Positions 24,776 to 38,100 of a stretch of 64,000 nt of DNA are shown in pieces. The notes under the pieces were generated by a model. That model ran no database searches. It saw only the letters and a list, made by a program, of their open reading frames with translations, and was not told the origin of the DNA. Every line of letters begins with the position of its first letter. Position 1 is the first letter of the stretch. The stretch lies in assembly GCF_001522545.3 (NCBI RefSeq), contig NC_031770.1, positions 24,181,588 to 24,245,587 of the forward strand, in the 5' to 3' direction. The position numbers and the translations under genes are program-made. This DNA comes from Parus major (taxonomy: Eukaryota > Chordata > Aves > Passeriformes > Paridae).

Positions 24776-27700
24776 CATCACTAAATTTGGTCTGAGATGG
24801 GGGATTTACTCAAACCTGTTTTCTGGCTGGGACTTTCAATGGTTTGGTCTATGTTTCCTTAACAAAGATATATGCTGGGATTAAAGGATCTTGAGTTAAC
24901 CTCCCGGGCTTATTTAAAATGCACTCTTTGTAAAATACACATCAAAAGTGTCATGAACTCTGTTTCACTCTGGGTGGCATGGAGGGTGGAAAAATGTTAT
25001 AAACAAAGTAATACAGGGTAAATTGTAATCTAAGAGGCAACCTTTTTTTTTCCTATAGAAGGAAGCTGAACCAAAACTGCATTCTCTAGCTGCAGAACGG
25101 TGCTGAGGATAATGTCCTATTATTATAATTGCTTTATTGTTAAGCTGCTTCAAATCAGTATTTTGTACCCTTCTGGGAAAACAGGTTGGGCATAAATATA
25201 CTTTCCATGCAGCTGAGGTCTGCTGAGCACTGCTGTTCGCTTCAGAGGGAGGAAGTTGCAGGTGGCTCGCAGGTTGGCAAGTGCGCTGTGTTTAACACTG
25301 CTCAGCTTCTGCAGAGTGGCCTCTGGGGCCAGGGACTCCCTAACATCTATTTACCTTATGGCAGTTCCCAAGACACTCCCTTGCATACCAGCCACTGGTT
25401 GTGCTTTCCTACTCTTGTCAAATAACAGATTTGGAACAAATGGTGTAGAATTACAAGTGGCACAAATGCAATGCATAATTTTCTACCTAGCTACCAGAAG
25501 ACAATTATAATTATGTTTTTATTTTAAATCATATAGTGGAGGTGGTTACATTTCTTATAGTTCTAGTGTTGCTATGGCTGTGACCATAATAACACTTTAG
25601 ATTTCTAGTTCAGAAATGTGGTTAAATCTTTTTTTCCCCCAGAGAAAATTATAGCCCAAGAAGCAGAAGGCAAGTAAACACCTTACTTTACACATTGGCA
25701 CTTTCATTACAACAGGCCAGAGAGCAGCACTGCACATCCTGAAAATATATTTGCATAGTACAATCAAAGTCTATGTAACATGGAGAAGGTTTCAATCCAA
25801 GGGGTAGGGAATTAGTCCCATAACAATAACAGAACTTTTATTTCAATATCCTTTGGTAGTCTATGCACTAAAAAGTACTTCCTGCCATGAATCCAGACAG
25901 CAGTGTTTGCATATTGACTGCTCAGCAGAATTTTAGGGGAAGAATGGGTACAATATGGTGACTGCAGCTGTGATAGGCCAGGATATGAGCTGTCACTTGG
26001 CCCAGCTAGCCCTTATGGCAAAGATGTCAAACTGCGCTGCCTCTCGCCCTTTACACATGTCACTCTACCTACTGTTGCTGTTTATTTGCTGCAATTTCAG
26101 TCAGAGCTTGGGGACCATCATCCCACCTGCTCCTTTTCTCAGTGTATCAGATGTGCTGTTGCATCTGTGTCCATACAATTTGTTCCTGTCTGTTAAGTGC
26201 CACTCTCCAGTCACAGGCACGGCTCACTGGCCAAGAAGTTGCTGGTGAGAGCAGAAGCTGTATAGAATTGATCTCTTCTGTTTTAGTGCTTCATAATAAT
26301 GTTTGCTTCATAACACTTTCTGCAGCCTTTTGTTAACATGGACCTGGCACTGGAATGTTCTTGGATTGTCAGAATAGAATATGGTTTTGTTCCCCACCAA
26401 ATGGTTGACAAAACCATTCCAACTGCAGTGAAAGAAATAAAATGAGGAATGGAAATGACCTTCTCTTTGAAGGACTGAAAGGGAATGATCATATGGACAG
26501 GGGGAGCCCCAACCCCAAGTATTGTAAATCCCCCCACCACCATACACACACGTTGTGCTCTGAAGTTAATATTGAGCAATGAACAGTGTAAGGTGCTGCT
26601 AATAACAATACTAATTTGAGGGCATAAGCAGCAAATTTACTCATGGGGATTATCAAGACTTATTTTCTCCCATAAGGTCACCACCCCTGTTGTGAAATGA
26701 TGTTTTAAATTTAGAGAGTGATGATTCCTGGCAGTTTTCTGGGTGACCATGTTGTCACTCTGAGCTATGTATTTTTTTAATTTTTTTTTTTCCATCCATT
26801 GTGGGATATGGGTTGTAATTGTTAAAGTTATTAAAGCTTATGTTTACCAGAAAGCCCTGTAGGAGGGCACAGCTGCAGGCTCTGGGTGGCTGGCAGCCGG
26901 ATGGGGGTGAGAGGCAGGTATGGGGAGGAAGGTATGGGCAGCAGGAGAATGGGAAGCTGATTGGGTGGTGGGACACATGGACAGCAGGCTGCAGCTGAGC
27001 CAGACAGTGGGAACCCTTCCTCTGTTAAGTCCTGGTTATGTCCGATGGAAGTTGAAGATAGAAAAGAGGATATATAAATAAAGAGATTTCCTTTGCATGC
27101 ACAAGGGGCTCCATGTCTTTCTTCCACATTGCTACAATCCATCTCACCTTTTTGAGACCTGAATCCTTCCTCTGTTTTAGGATCAGGTTTTCTTTTTACT
27201 CTATAGCTCTGTCTTGGCAGAGATGTACAACCCTGTGTAACTCTTTGTAACTCTGTAAGGTCACAATGTAATAAGTAAATGCACTGACTTCTTTGCCATC
27301 TGTGGGTGATGAACACCTGCATTTGGAGGGCATGGAATTCTTTCAAGATATTCTTGAATAGACTTGTGAATAGAAGTATCTCCTGCATCTCAAGACATGT
27401 GAAAACAATAGTCCCACAGAGTCAAAGGCAGTGTATTATGAAATTTAAACGTGTTTTGCTTACATGGGTCTTAGGATAAATCCTTTCTTTCTTTCAGCTG
27501 TGAAATCCCTCTTTCAATCCTTCAAATAACCCATCTGAAAGAAATCATTCCAGCAGAGCCATTACAACTAATTCTATTATGCAAACCTGTAGTTTCAGAT
27601 TTTCATTAAACTGACAAATGGTTCCTCAGAGTAATTTTCTAAATTACAAAATATATCTTGGCTGTTTTAAAGTCCTGTTATCACACAGTATCCTGTAACA

Positions 27701-30579
27701 TAGGACTATATTAGTGGTGTGAAATTTAGTCCTCAGCCAGGATTTTTTAAGGAGCTATATTGGTTACTGATGTCCAATATTAGTTTTAAGTTACTTGTGA
27801 TCCAAGGGAGTTGATTGGTATACAAGATTTTGGATGAAAAAGTTTTCATCTTTATGAAGGCACTGTGAAAACATTAATGTTTGGAACAAAAAAAAAAAAA
27901 AAAAATGGCACAAATTGTTGAGTATTATTAATGACATTAAGAAATAGGTTTTGTGCTAATATTTACTGGCAGTCCTAATCACTTCTTTCCCATCCAGTGA
28001 AATTCCTGATTTGCCTGGGCCAGTACTGAGATAAACTCACCACCATGAGTCTTAGAGGAACCTCCCAAAAGCAGCAGAGGGGTTGTTATATGGGCAAGCA
28101 TGGGAATTTAGCTGAATGGTCTCCTAAAGAAATCAATAATCAGATCATTTCAAAAGAACCATTCAACAAAAACTTGGATAAAATGACAGATTACTTACAA
28201 CATTGGTTGAAAGCATTTATGTTGATAATTAAGAATAACAGACAAAGAGTATTAAGGAGAGCAAACATCTAGCCAGTCATTAAAAGAATGGAATTTTTCT
28301 AATCCTCTTACAAAGATGCTGTTTTGGGTTAAAGTCCCTTTCTGCATAAAGCAGCCACACCACATTTTTTAAGTCAATGAAGAGCTGAGAGCTGGAGCCC
28401 AGACCCTCAAAACTACTTTAAACAGACAACTCCCACTGAGAGACAAGCATTTAAGTTAATCTGTGGACTGGGTCCATGGCATGAATAAAGAGAGTGTCTT
28501 TCACTCAGTATTGCATGGCAGATAATGATGTAGCCAAATGAATTTGATACCAGAAATTTATTAATGTTTACTGTTTGGAAGTTTTCACAGTCTGTATCAC
28601 ACATGTTTTATCTCAGGGTTAAGAAATTCTAAGTGCTTTTTATTAGGTTAAACTGAGAGATTTTAAATCATACCAAGCCACATTTATGGATAACATCTGG
28701 TCCTTACATTTACTTATTTTTTTTATTCAGTGACAATTGTTTTTTCCTGGGAAATGAAGGTATGTAATTGTTTTTATCTGCCTCAAAAGTGACTTTGAAT
28801 CTGCAAAATAGAGTAAAACTTACATTTTTATTTCTTAGGTACCTGAGAATCCCACTCAAGCCTCATGATCTACTTGTGCTATTCTGATCATTAGTAAGTA
28901 CCCTTGATTGCAGTTGTCCTCTTTTGAGTCCTTTTGATCTCTTGTAGGACGTGTGCAGCAGAAGGTTCTTCAATACCAAGCTCAAATCTTATTCAATTAG
29001 GTCTTGGGAAGACATTGTTTAATGGGTTCAAAGACCTCAAATTTTGCTTGTAGTCTATCAAATAGCTCCCCAAGATGCATAATTAACTTTCCCCTTGGCA
29101 ATTTCCTCTATGCTTGCCTTCATGTCACCTCTTGCACTCTGTCTGAACTGTCTTTATTGCCCTATTTGTTGCTCAAGCCTTAAAGAAGTTCTTCTTTTAC
29201 CAAGCCTATCAGCCTGACCATACCAGCTGGTGTGGTGAAGCAGCTGAGAAAATGGCATTTGGCTCTCTCCCTCTTTTTTCAGTATCCCCTGCCCTGGCTC
29301 TTGCAGAGGTGCCACAAGGCCCAAATACTCCTGTCTGTAAGCTGTGCACAACATAAGTGACTTGGAGGTGGCAGGGTCTGCTGCTCTGAGAAATGCAAGG
29401 GCCATAAGCTGGCCAGCAATGCTTTTTCCTTCTGGTGTTCAGGCAATGGAGCAAACTTATATCAGAGAAAGGGCTCAGAAGTTTGGAGAGAACAAGGCTA
29501 ATGTTCTCCCAGCTGTTGTTTCATTATACAAGTGCTTCAGTACAGCCTTAGCCCTTGGTGCTCAGAGGTGACATGGACTGCTCAAAACCATCTGCGGTAC
29601 AAGAACAATTCACTTTTTCTCAGCCAAATAAACCAACAGAGCAGCAGGTATAATAAGAAAATTATATTTAAGTTGTGGGATTTTTCTCTTCAGTAACATA
29701 TAATGCCCACATACAAACTGATGGTGGACCTTGCTGGATCTCCTTATCAAGAGAAATGGAACTTAGTAAGTCTATGGAAACTAAGGCAAGGCTCAATTTA
29801 CTGCAGTTAGTACAAGCAGAATTGTAAAAATACTCCCACTTCCTCATTTAATTCAATATTTCTGTAGTAAAAAGATGATGGGGTCAATTTATGGGTTTTT
29901 TTCCTCAAGAATTTTTTCCTTCCTAAGGATAATACCCTGTGGAACTAAACAAGAAGCTGCCCCTTTAGTGTAAGGAATGGAGAGAAAGAAGTGAGTTGAT
30001 TCTTTCTGATTTTCCCCACCTCATTTACTTAGGACCCTTGTGAATTAAATCCTGTCCTGTAGCATATTACATCTCTAGGAAAAGAAAAAGGATAAGGAAT
30101 TTTTTGTCTGAATAAAGCTAGTTTGTACCCCATAACAGCACTATAGTGGACTATGGCTTTAAATGCAAAACTTCTCTGAAAAATGGACCATATTATACCC
30201 TATAGGTATGTAATTATTTTTCTGTAACTGGCTGCCTTTCAAGCCTGAGTTCAGTACAATGATGTATTGATGCCCCACAACCTCAGCCTATTTCCTGAAT
30301 TAGGTTTTGTATTCAAATAGGAGTTATTCGTAGTTATTTTATTTTTTTTTTCTTTTCTTCCTGCCTTTTATTCAGATAGTACCTGATGCTGGTAATGACT
30401 CAGGAGGCAATTTAGGATGAGGTTAGTGGTGTTAAGTTTGTCACTTCACCGCCATCTCTGACCTCTGTGGACAGTACATCATCAATTTCATAATGTAGCA
30501 GGATAGCATATTTCAGGCTGTGATGATTCAGGCATGATTCAAGGTCTCTTGAACCCTCTGTAATTACTTCTATTAACAG

Positions 30580-30607
30580 ATGACTTGGTGCTTAATTAGC
30601 AAGTCAT
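30580..30607. promoter_or_regulatory. Dyad-symmetric site around a TTAATTA core
   Basis: Perfect eight-base arms atgacttg (30580-30587) and caagtcat (30600-30607) flank a 12-base spacer that holds the palindromic homeodomain core TTAATTA (30592-30598). The nesting of a core palindrome in a larger dyad is what a dimeric homeodomain or bZIP-plus-homeodomain site would look like. Function is inferred only. Confidence 0.3.
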
Positions 30608-31773
30608 TTGGAATCAGCTCATATAGTAAGTTATATTTCATATAATTCTTCTTAGAGAGCCCCTTAGAAAGATAATTTTCTGCCTTTAAAAAAAACCCAG
30701 TCTGTGCCATCTAAAATCAGGTATTGATTGGCAATTAGCTCTAAGGAGGCTGTGGGAATAATTGTAGTGCACAAAATACCACAGCCTTTGAAAAAAAATA
30801 TATATTTTCTCATGGAGTGATAACTTTGATGTCATAATTATGATCATCTAACTAGCAGAGGACAGCAGGGAGAGGCCAGACTCCAGCTGTGTCTGCAAGC
30901 TGGTGCTGGTATGTATCTGCCAGCTGCATGGGAATGAAGTTTTACAAACACTCCATCACTGTTTCACAGGCCTTCCTCTGAGTTCTTTCAGGTCCCTAAG
31001 TGACACCGCTCCTGCCACTGTCCAAAAAAGAGGCAAGTATTAACAAAGTCAGTGACCAAACTTGATTGATTGCCTAGGGCCCTTAAAAACATTGCTGATT
31101 CCAGCAGTATTTAGCAAAAGCTCAGCATCCTTAGGCACCATCATTTTCTTATCTCTTGAGTTAAACTGTCAGAGGTGTGAAGTTCAGTTTTAATTTTTTT
31201 TCATTTGAGATGTATAATTAATAATAAGTCAGAACTGGAGAGTGATTTGCCTTAAAATGCTTGTAATTCTCACATTAAAATGGTTCTGTTCACAGTGGAG
31301 GGGGAAAAAAGCAGTCACTCTCTGAACTGCCTACACTAAGCCTCAGAGCATTTGGTGATCCTCTGGAAATGCTACTCTGTGAAAGCATCTGGAGTCTCAG
31401 GGGATTACTGGAGTGGTTTGAGGCTCCTCAGAAATGTCCCCCTAGTTCAAGCATAGTTTATACTACACTGGCCTTTAAACATGATGCTGTCTAGTTACAC
31501 ATAGAGTCAGGTGTTCTGGAAACCCCAGAGCAGACCCACTGCTGTCACCTGGCCCCAGCAGGAGGTAGGGAAAAGACTTCACTTTTGCAATTTGGACCTC
31601 TGAACTCAGCCAGTGATTAGAAAACTAAATTTTGCCAAATGCTGGAATTAAAATCACAAAGTGATAGAAGCCAAGTTTCTCTAAAATAAGTTGACCTGCC
31701 AGAAAGATATGACTCGGAAAACCAGACTGGAAGCACATGCTGTTCTTTGGTTCTACTCCGCAGTTTTGGGATC

Positions 31774-31830
31774 CTTTTTTTGTTGGTTTTTTTTTTGTTG
31801 TTTTTTTTTTTTTAATTCTTTCTTTTTCAA
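31774..31830 (+). repeat. T-rich low-complexity tract
   Basis: Long T runs broken by single G or GG (for example ttgttggtttttttt). It may be the reverse-strand poly(A) of an old retroelement, but no element body is recognisable next to it. Confidence 0.7.
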
Positions 31831-34689
31831 GTGCAAACAATGCAGATTGTTTATATCATGTATATATATTACCTCTTAAGTTTAAAGTCTCCTATCTAAA
31901 AGGTGGATGTGGTATTGTAGAAATATTTTAGTACAATTCTCATGTTTGCCAATGCACATCAAAAAAACAATTTCTTCTCATTCTGAGGTAATAAGTCCAA
32001 TGTGTGTACAACATACTGGTCCTCCATCTAAACTCAGCACGTGTGTTTGGTTGCCATGTGTTAGATGCTGCTTTGGGACTAGACCCTCATGTATGTGTAG
32101 ATTACTCAAATTCAAGTTAGACTTTTAAAATGGTTTTGATTACCTCCCAATGCTTTTAGATACTCTTGCATATCAGTAGATGTGGCTTAAGTTTAGAAAA
32201 GGCTCAAGTAGCCTTATGTGTTTTGTCAGTTTCTGTTACTGTGTCTTGATTCGTTTGCTGATTTCAGAGAGACATTTCTAGGCCAGAACTCAGAGTACTA
32301 ATGTTGTTCAAGCAGTCAAAGCTATGGTTAAAAAGCCTAAAGAATTACTTTGCTAGAGCTTCCACGATTCAAAGGAATCATCCTTCCTAATGTACAGCCA
32401 TTTGTACTTAGAGGGACAAAGAAGGAATTCAGATTCGGGATATCTTTGCACTCAGTCAAGTGCAAAAGAGAATTGAAAGAAAAAAGTATTATATTTGTCC
32501 AAACCCCTCTTCCCACAGAAACTCATACACAAGTTGCCTAGGGTGTGTCAGGTGGGTCTCTGCTCAGCACCACCACTGTGCTCACCCAGGGGTTGTTTGT
32601 CTCATTTTTCAGTTTGCTTCACTTTATATCACTGCTTGCTGAGAGGCCACCATTATAAGCCTGACCTGAATACTGGAGTTATGAAGAAGAAAAATGTCAC
32701 TCTGATGGAGAATAGATAGTGACAAAGACTTTATTCTCTTGTCCACACCATCAGCTGAGAGGGCCCTGCTATCAGCAGTAACTGAGCCTTGAATTGCACG
32801 TTTTCAGTGCTGCAGGCGGGAGATGGGCTTGGGTTACAAAGCTGAGTCTCACATCAATTAAAGTCTGTGTGCACAGCAGCTGCATTCAGAAAGGTGGAAG
32901 AGATTTAATCTTCACCTTTCACCTTGGGTCAAAATACAAGGTTACCAAGATAGACTTATTAAAAATGGATTGTTTCTGCCAATTTAATGTTAAAAGTTTG
33001 CAGTTATTACAAAAGCATGTTAGTATTTGCTCCCTTTGTTAAAGAAACTTGCAGTTAAATATCAAGGAAGTAATAAAACTGTTGAAAGAAACAAGTAAAT
33101 GTTTATGTCAGACTTCCAAAGTGTGCAGCAGTATTAGTCTTTCTTCTTGATAAAAATCAGAGAATTATTCTTTACTACATCTCATTTGTGAGTACGTGGT
33201 TTATTCTGAGCAAGTGTAAACAGTCTCCCAAGACTGAACACTGAAGGTGTTCACAACCTAAATATAGTGGAAGTGATATTTTATTTTAGTTCAAATAATT
33301 ATTTAAGAAACAAAACCTATCTGAAACCCTTCTTTGCTGCATCTCAGAAATTGTATGTCCAATTTCAACTCACCACTGAAGTCTTTGGCATCTCTCATTG
33401 TTTTTCAAAGGAATCTGAATGAAGCCCAAAGGGGAACATGTTGCTGATCTGTGTTCCCAGGATGCACTAAAGATAAACAAGATATGATTAATCACACTGC
33501 TATCTCACTGCCTTTTAGATTTGTGATTTGTTTGTGAATTGGAGGACAAACATCTCTGTGTGCAAATAAGCAAATCCCTACAATCTTTGTGTTTCTCTGT
33601 GTGTCTAGGTGATTTCCCCAAAGAAATACAGATTTTTCCTGTAGTTTGATACAGCCTGTTTTCCAAAGTTTTATTGAGAAATGTGTAACTCCAAGAATAT
33701 ATACAAATTTTAAAGATGGGGTCAAAAGGTGTTTCATATGGGTAGGTTGTTTATCACTGCTAAAATCAATGGAATCTTTGTCATTAACTTGGAAGTGTAT
33801 GAATGAACAAGGGAAACTTACTGTCATTATTCTACAGAAATTCTGTCGTTCCAGTTTTGCATCATTAGCCTCAGGTTGAGTAAAGTTGTCATAACAGAAT
33901 AGAAAAAGCAAACTGTAGTGGTAGCAAACCTTACTCTTTAAGGAGAATATTTGGTATGAGAACTCAGCCAAGAAAGTTGAATTTTGGAGAGGAATTCTCA
34001 CCTAATGCAGGAGTCAAACATGCAATTTGGTGTGTCTGTGCTGGGTTCTGTGTCACTCACACAGCAATTGTGTCCCTTTGAAAAAGTAATACTGAGTGCA
34101 CACTTGTCCTCTGTAAAGTGTGTATTTCATGGCTCGTGTGTGTTGCTTGAGTTACAGCTGAATAGGACTTTTTAATATATTCCAGATATGTTAGGAAACA
34201 ACTGAAGAAATATGTGAAGCATGCTCTAGTCTTTGTTCAAAAACACATGTATTTTATTTATAATGTGGAAACTGTACAGTCATCACAATAGTTACACTCT
34301 GACATTTAGCTTTTTTTATTAAAACAATACCTTTATAAAAATTGTAGCAGTACTTTTAATTAATTTTCTACTTAAATTATGATGAGTCTTATTTGGAATT
34401 TGAATGATACAGAGTGATATTGGTCATCACTTGCACATTAAAAAAAGGTTCTGGTCAGTGTTTCCAGCTCTGGAATAAGTCACAGGGGCCTTAGATTCTT
34501 GGTGTCATGTCATGTCTTTAATTAATAAAAAAAATTGAAGTCTTGTTGTATATTAACATTTTGTAATTATTAAAATATTAAAAAATGAACTAAAATGGAA
34601 CTGCCAGAGCATCTCGAAGGATTCTACACTCTAGGTGTATCTTTTGCCAATCAAAAGTCACCACCTAGTCCTTTTGACAGATGCCAACT

Positions 34690-35115
34690 CTCAGTATAAT
34701 GTAGATGGAACAAGCTTTTCCAGTCCTTGTAGCTGCTATGAGTGCCCTCCATGCAAAGGGCTCCTGCACTCCTGGCTTGGGCACAGCTGTGCCACACTGG
34801 GGATCCCCATGGATATGAGGATCACCTGCAGGCACCCCTGGGTACCCCACGTCACCTGGGACAGTCCTGGCAGTGCAGAATACAAGCACATCACTCTGCA
34901 CCACCTTGTTAAACACAGATGCAGCCCTTGTGAGAGCCTTGCTGTCCAGAGCTGCCTCATCTTCCTCTCCTTGAGGACCAGTATCCTACAGAGGCATCTC
35001 TGTGGTGCTGCATTAATGCACTGGTGGCAAAACCAGCCTCAGGTAGGGGCTTTCTGTTGGGGATTTCTGGGTGGAGGGCAGAGGTGCTGCTCCAGACCTG
35101 ACCTTCTGGGGAGTT
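34690..35115. other. GC-richer patch with a 160-codon open frame
   Basis: A plus-strand frame from 34635 to 35117 is open for 160 codons, and two minus-strand frames of 83 and 74 codons overlap it. The translation has no recognisable domain and overlaps open frames on the other strand, so the simplest reading is GC-biased non-coding sequence. Confidence 0.3.
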
Positions 35116-38100
35116 AAGGTCAGAAAGGCAGATATTTTTTTTATTTGTGCAGAAAGTATATTAAGTGACAAACTTTTAAAGCCTTTAGTTAAATTGATAA
35201 TGCTTTGAAATATTCATGCCCAAAATCTGGAAATCTTTATATATTTTATATATAACATTTGAAAATGTAACCATTACTGTCTAGTAATTTATTAATCTAG
35301 GAAGTCAAGGGTATTGCAGATCAGAATACCAGAAGTTGAGGTAGAAATGGGTGTAGCTGTTGCCTTTCTTGGTTTGAGGGGGTTTTCCTTTGTTTTATTT
35401 TGTTTCCAAGTGTCTCATCTTCTATAGTGAATGTCTGTTTTGCTTCTGGTGAGGGGAATGATGAAAACTGGCACCATTTGATTGAATTTGTCCTTCATTT
35501 CCTTAATTTCTATTTTTATACAAATGCGATGATTTTGATTTTTATTAGACTTTTACCAGGACTTTTCTGTTCCAGGACAGAATTTCTACTGATAGAGATT
35601 CCAGAAGTCCTTTATTCACCAGTGTTCCCTCATCTGTGGAAACTTAGTCAAGTATTTAGTCCAAATCAGACAGATGAGAGCACTGACTACCAGTGCATCA
35701 GTCTCCCCTGAATTCTTGGGGTTTTTTGCATAAAACTTGTTAAGGCCTTCTTTTTCATCCCTACAGGGAACAGGAAAAGATTTTCCTTGAAAGCTGAAAA
35801 AATTTCATGGTACAGAAATACCACTTCATACCCATATGAAATCCAGAATTGAGTTTGTCAGTGCAGTCTGAATCCTGACTTTGATCTCTAAAAGAGAAAG
35901 GCAGCCCATGAAAATGCTCTTGAACTAAAAGAACATAACCAGGTTTAAAACACTTTCTCATGGAGTTTATTCCACAAAATTTAAGGCCCAGTGAGTTTAG
36001 TGGGGAGACTTATGCTGCAGTAAAGGGACAATTTCAAAGCTCTGAAATTTGATTTCATTTTTACTCTAACCCTAATCTGAATTTCTTTGCTGGATTTCCA
36101 GTCTCATTATCTTATAAAATTACTATTTTGTTTCCCAAGAAGTATGGAGGAAGAAATGATTTTGTTGGCATAAAATGCACACATCCAGTGGGCTTCTCTG
36201 CAGAGATCTTTTAATTTGAAGAACACCTCAGGTTATCTCAGCTGATTCTTTCTTAGCAGCAAATGGGCAGAGAGATAAATAACGTTCTGCCTGTCTCCAA
36301 ATCCTGGAGAGGTGTGTGCCAACCATATTTCTTGCCTCACCTGGGAGGCAGCTTTGAGGGCTCCCATCTTTTGTAAGAACTAAGAGAGCTCAATCGCCTG
36401 GCTGTGCTCGGTGTGCAGGGCCCTGGAGCAGAAGATTGCAGTGCCACTGTAGAAATTGGTGTAACTGGGGCATTTTCAGAGCACACTGAAAAATTCTAAA
36501 GAGCCCAAAGGATTATTTCTGCTGATTCTTAGTGAAACCCATGGAAGAGTGTCTACCAGTATGGAAAATAAGTTCTATGTATCTTAACATAGATTTTTTT
36601 GCCACCAGAATGAAAGAAAAAATGTGCCATAATTATTGAAAAAACCCAACCATAAGAGCAGACACTGAATGTCCTACTAGCTCAGCAAGGAGAAATGGGA
36701 ATTTGAATGACCTGAGATGGCTTAGTTGTTAGCTGCCTTTTAGTCTGATTTTATTCATGGAAAACTTGTTTTCCTCTCAGTGCACCACAAATAACCAGTC
36801 ACCTAAAACATTAAATAATGAAATTCAAATGTACTGAGTTAATCACTGGAAAAGTGCTTCATCTGAAAACTCCATGGGGGATCACATTTCAGAACACAAG
36901 TGTCCTTGTACAGTATGCATTTCCTCTTTGGTTCACAGGTTTGCTCATGCAGAGATTTAGAGTAATATTGAATTACTGCCTGAAGCCATGCCTGACTATC
37001 TTTTTCATTAATTACCTTCCATGGCTTTGGGACAGATTAACTGATAAATATATGAATCCCTAGTGCAGTAACCTTTCCTGTGTACTTAGAATTTCTGATA
37101 GACATGTAATCTCAGAATCTGTTAAAAACTTTTCTTCCTTCCTATAGATTACTACTGAGCTTTTACTATTGGAGTTGCCCATCCATGCTGCTGTACTGTC
37201 TTTGTTAAAAGATGATGTTAACCAACATCTAGGACCTCTACAACAGTCCACAAGGAAGATTGGTATGGCTTTCAGAAAATTTATTTGTTTCTCTTTTTTC
37301 CATATGTTAGCATGAAAGATGGGTAAAAACTCTGTAACGCCCTGTGTAATCTATTTTGGGCAACAGATGCTTCAAAGTAGTGTAAGAAATGCAATGTTTT
37401 TCTGGTTTGTTTTTTTGTTCTGGCTTTTTTTTTTTTTTTTCTTTTTTCCATTTTTTTCTTTCCTTAGCAAAATGTCTCAGGAACTGGTCATTCTGGAAGG
37501 CTAATCACACTGTTTAAGAAAAAATAAAAGCCTAGCTTCAGTTGCAGCTGAGTTTTATGTTTCTCTAAGCTGCCCTTCAGCAAATTATCTGCCTCAAGTT
37601 ATTTGACCAGTGTACCACCTCCTCTGTGCAAAAATTACTCAGATTGTTTAAATTTTTAAATTCATGGAGAAGCACTTCAGATACTCCTTCTGGGCATGGA
37701 GAGCTGTTGTATTTTTTTACTTTAATCATGTCTTGTGGGTATTCTTACTGTATAATCTAGCTAGTGATCTAGTTAGACAATATTGCTGAACAGCAGTCTT
37801 GCTGGGATTGCTTGAAATTTCCCACATGTAATCCCAAAAGCTTTGCTTTAGGTGACCATCTCAAGTCAAAAGAATCACTTAACCACAGCCTGAAGAAATC
37901 AAATAAATACAATAGTTATATATTGAAAAGAATATATACAAAATTAACTGTACTAATGTACTTGTGCACTTGCTTCTAAAGCCTTTGCGTTAATGCATGT
38001 TATAAATTGTTAGTAATATGTGGTAAGGACGTCTATTTTTAGGAAGTTATTTCAAGTGAACAAAACTTTTCAATGATGTCATTATAGGAGGTCAGTTTAG

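Larger units (their letters stand above)
24776..34690. other. Non-coding DNA, no gene seen
   Basis: Contains homopolymers (18 A at 27888-27905, a T-rich tract at 31774-31830), a dyad at 30580-30607 and several open frames. The longest is 185 codons on the minus strand at 26831-27388 and has no recognisable domain. Another of 169 codons lies on the minus strand at 33492-34001. I treat both as chance frames. Confidence 0.45.

Noticed and set aside
26831..27388. 185-codon minus-strand open frame, the longest in the window
   Set aside because: No recognisable domain, a Pro/Ser/Leu-rich end that follows base composition, and no splice or promoter support. One frame of this length can occur by chance in 64 kb over six frames.
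27888..27905. Poly(A) tail of a processed pseudogene
   Set aside because: No gene-like body or target duplication precedes this A run or the similar ones at 6.7, 12.8, 24.4 and 39.7 kb.
33492..34001. 169-codon minus-strand open frame
   Set aside because: No motif, composition reflects AT-rich DNA, and an overlapping plus-strand frame is also open.
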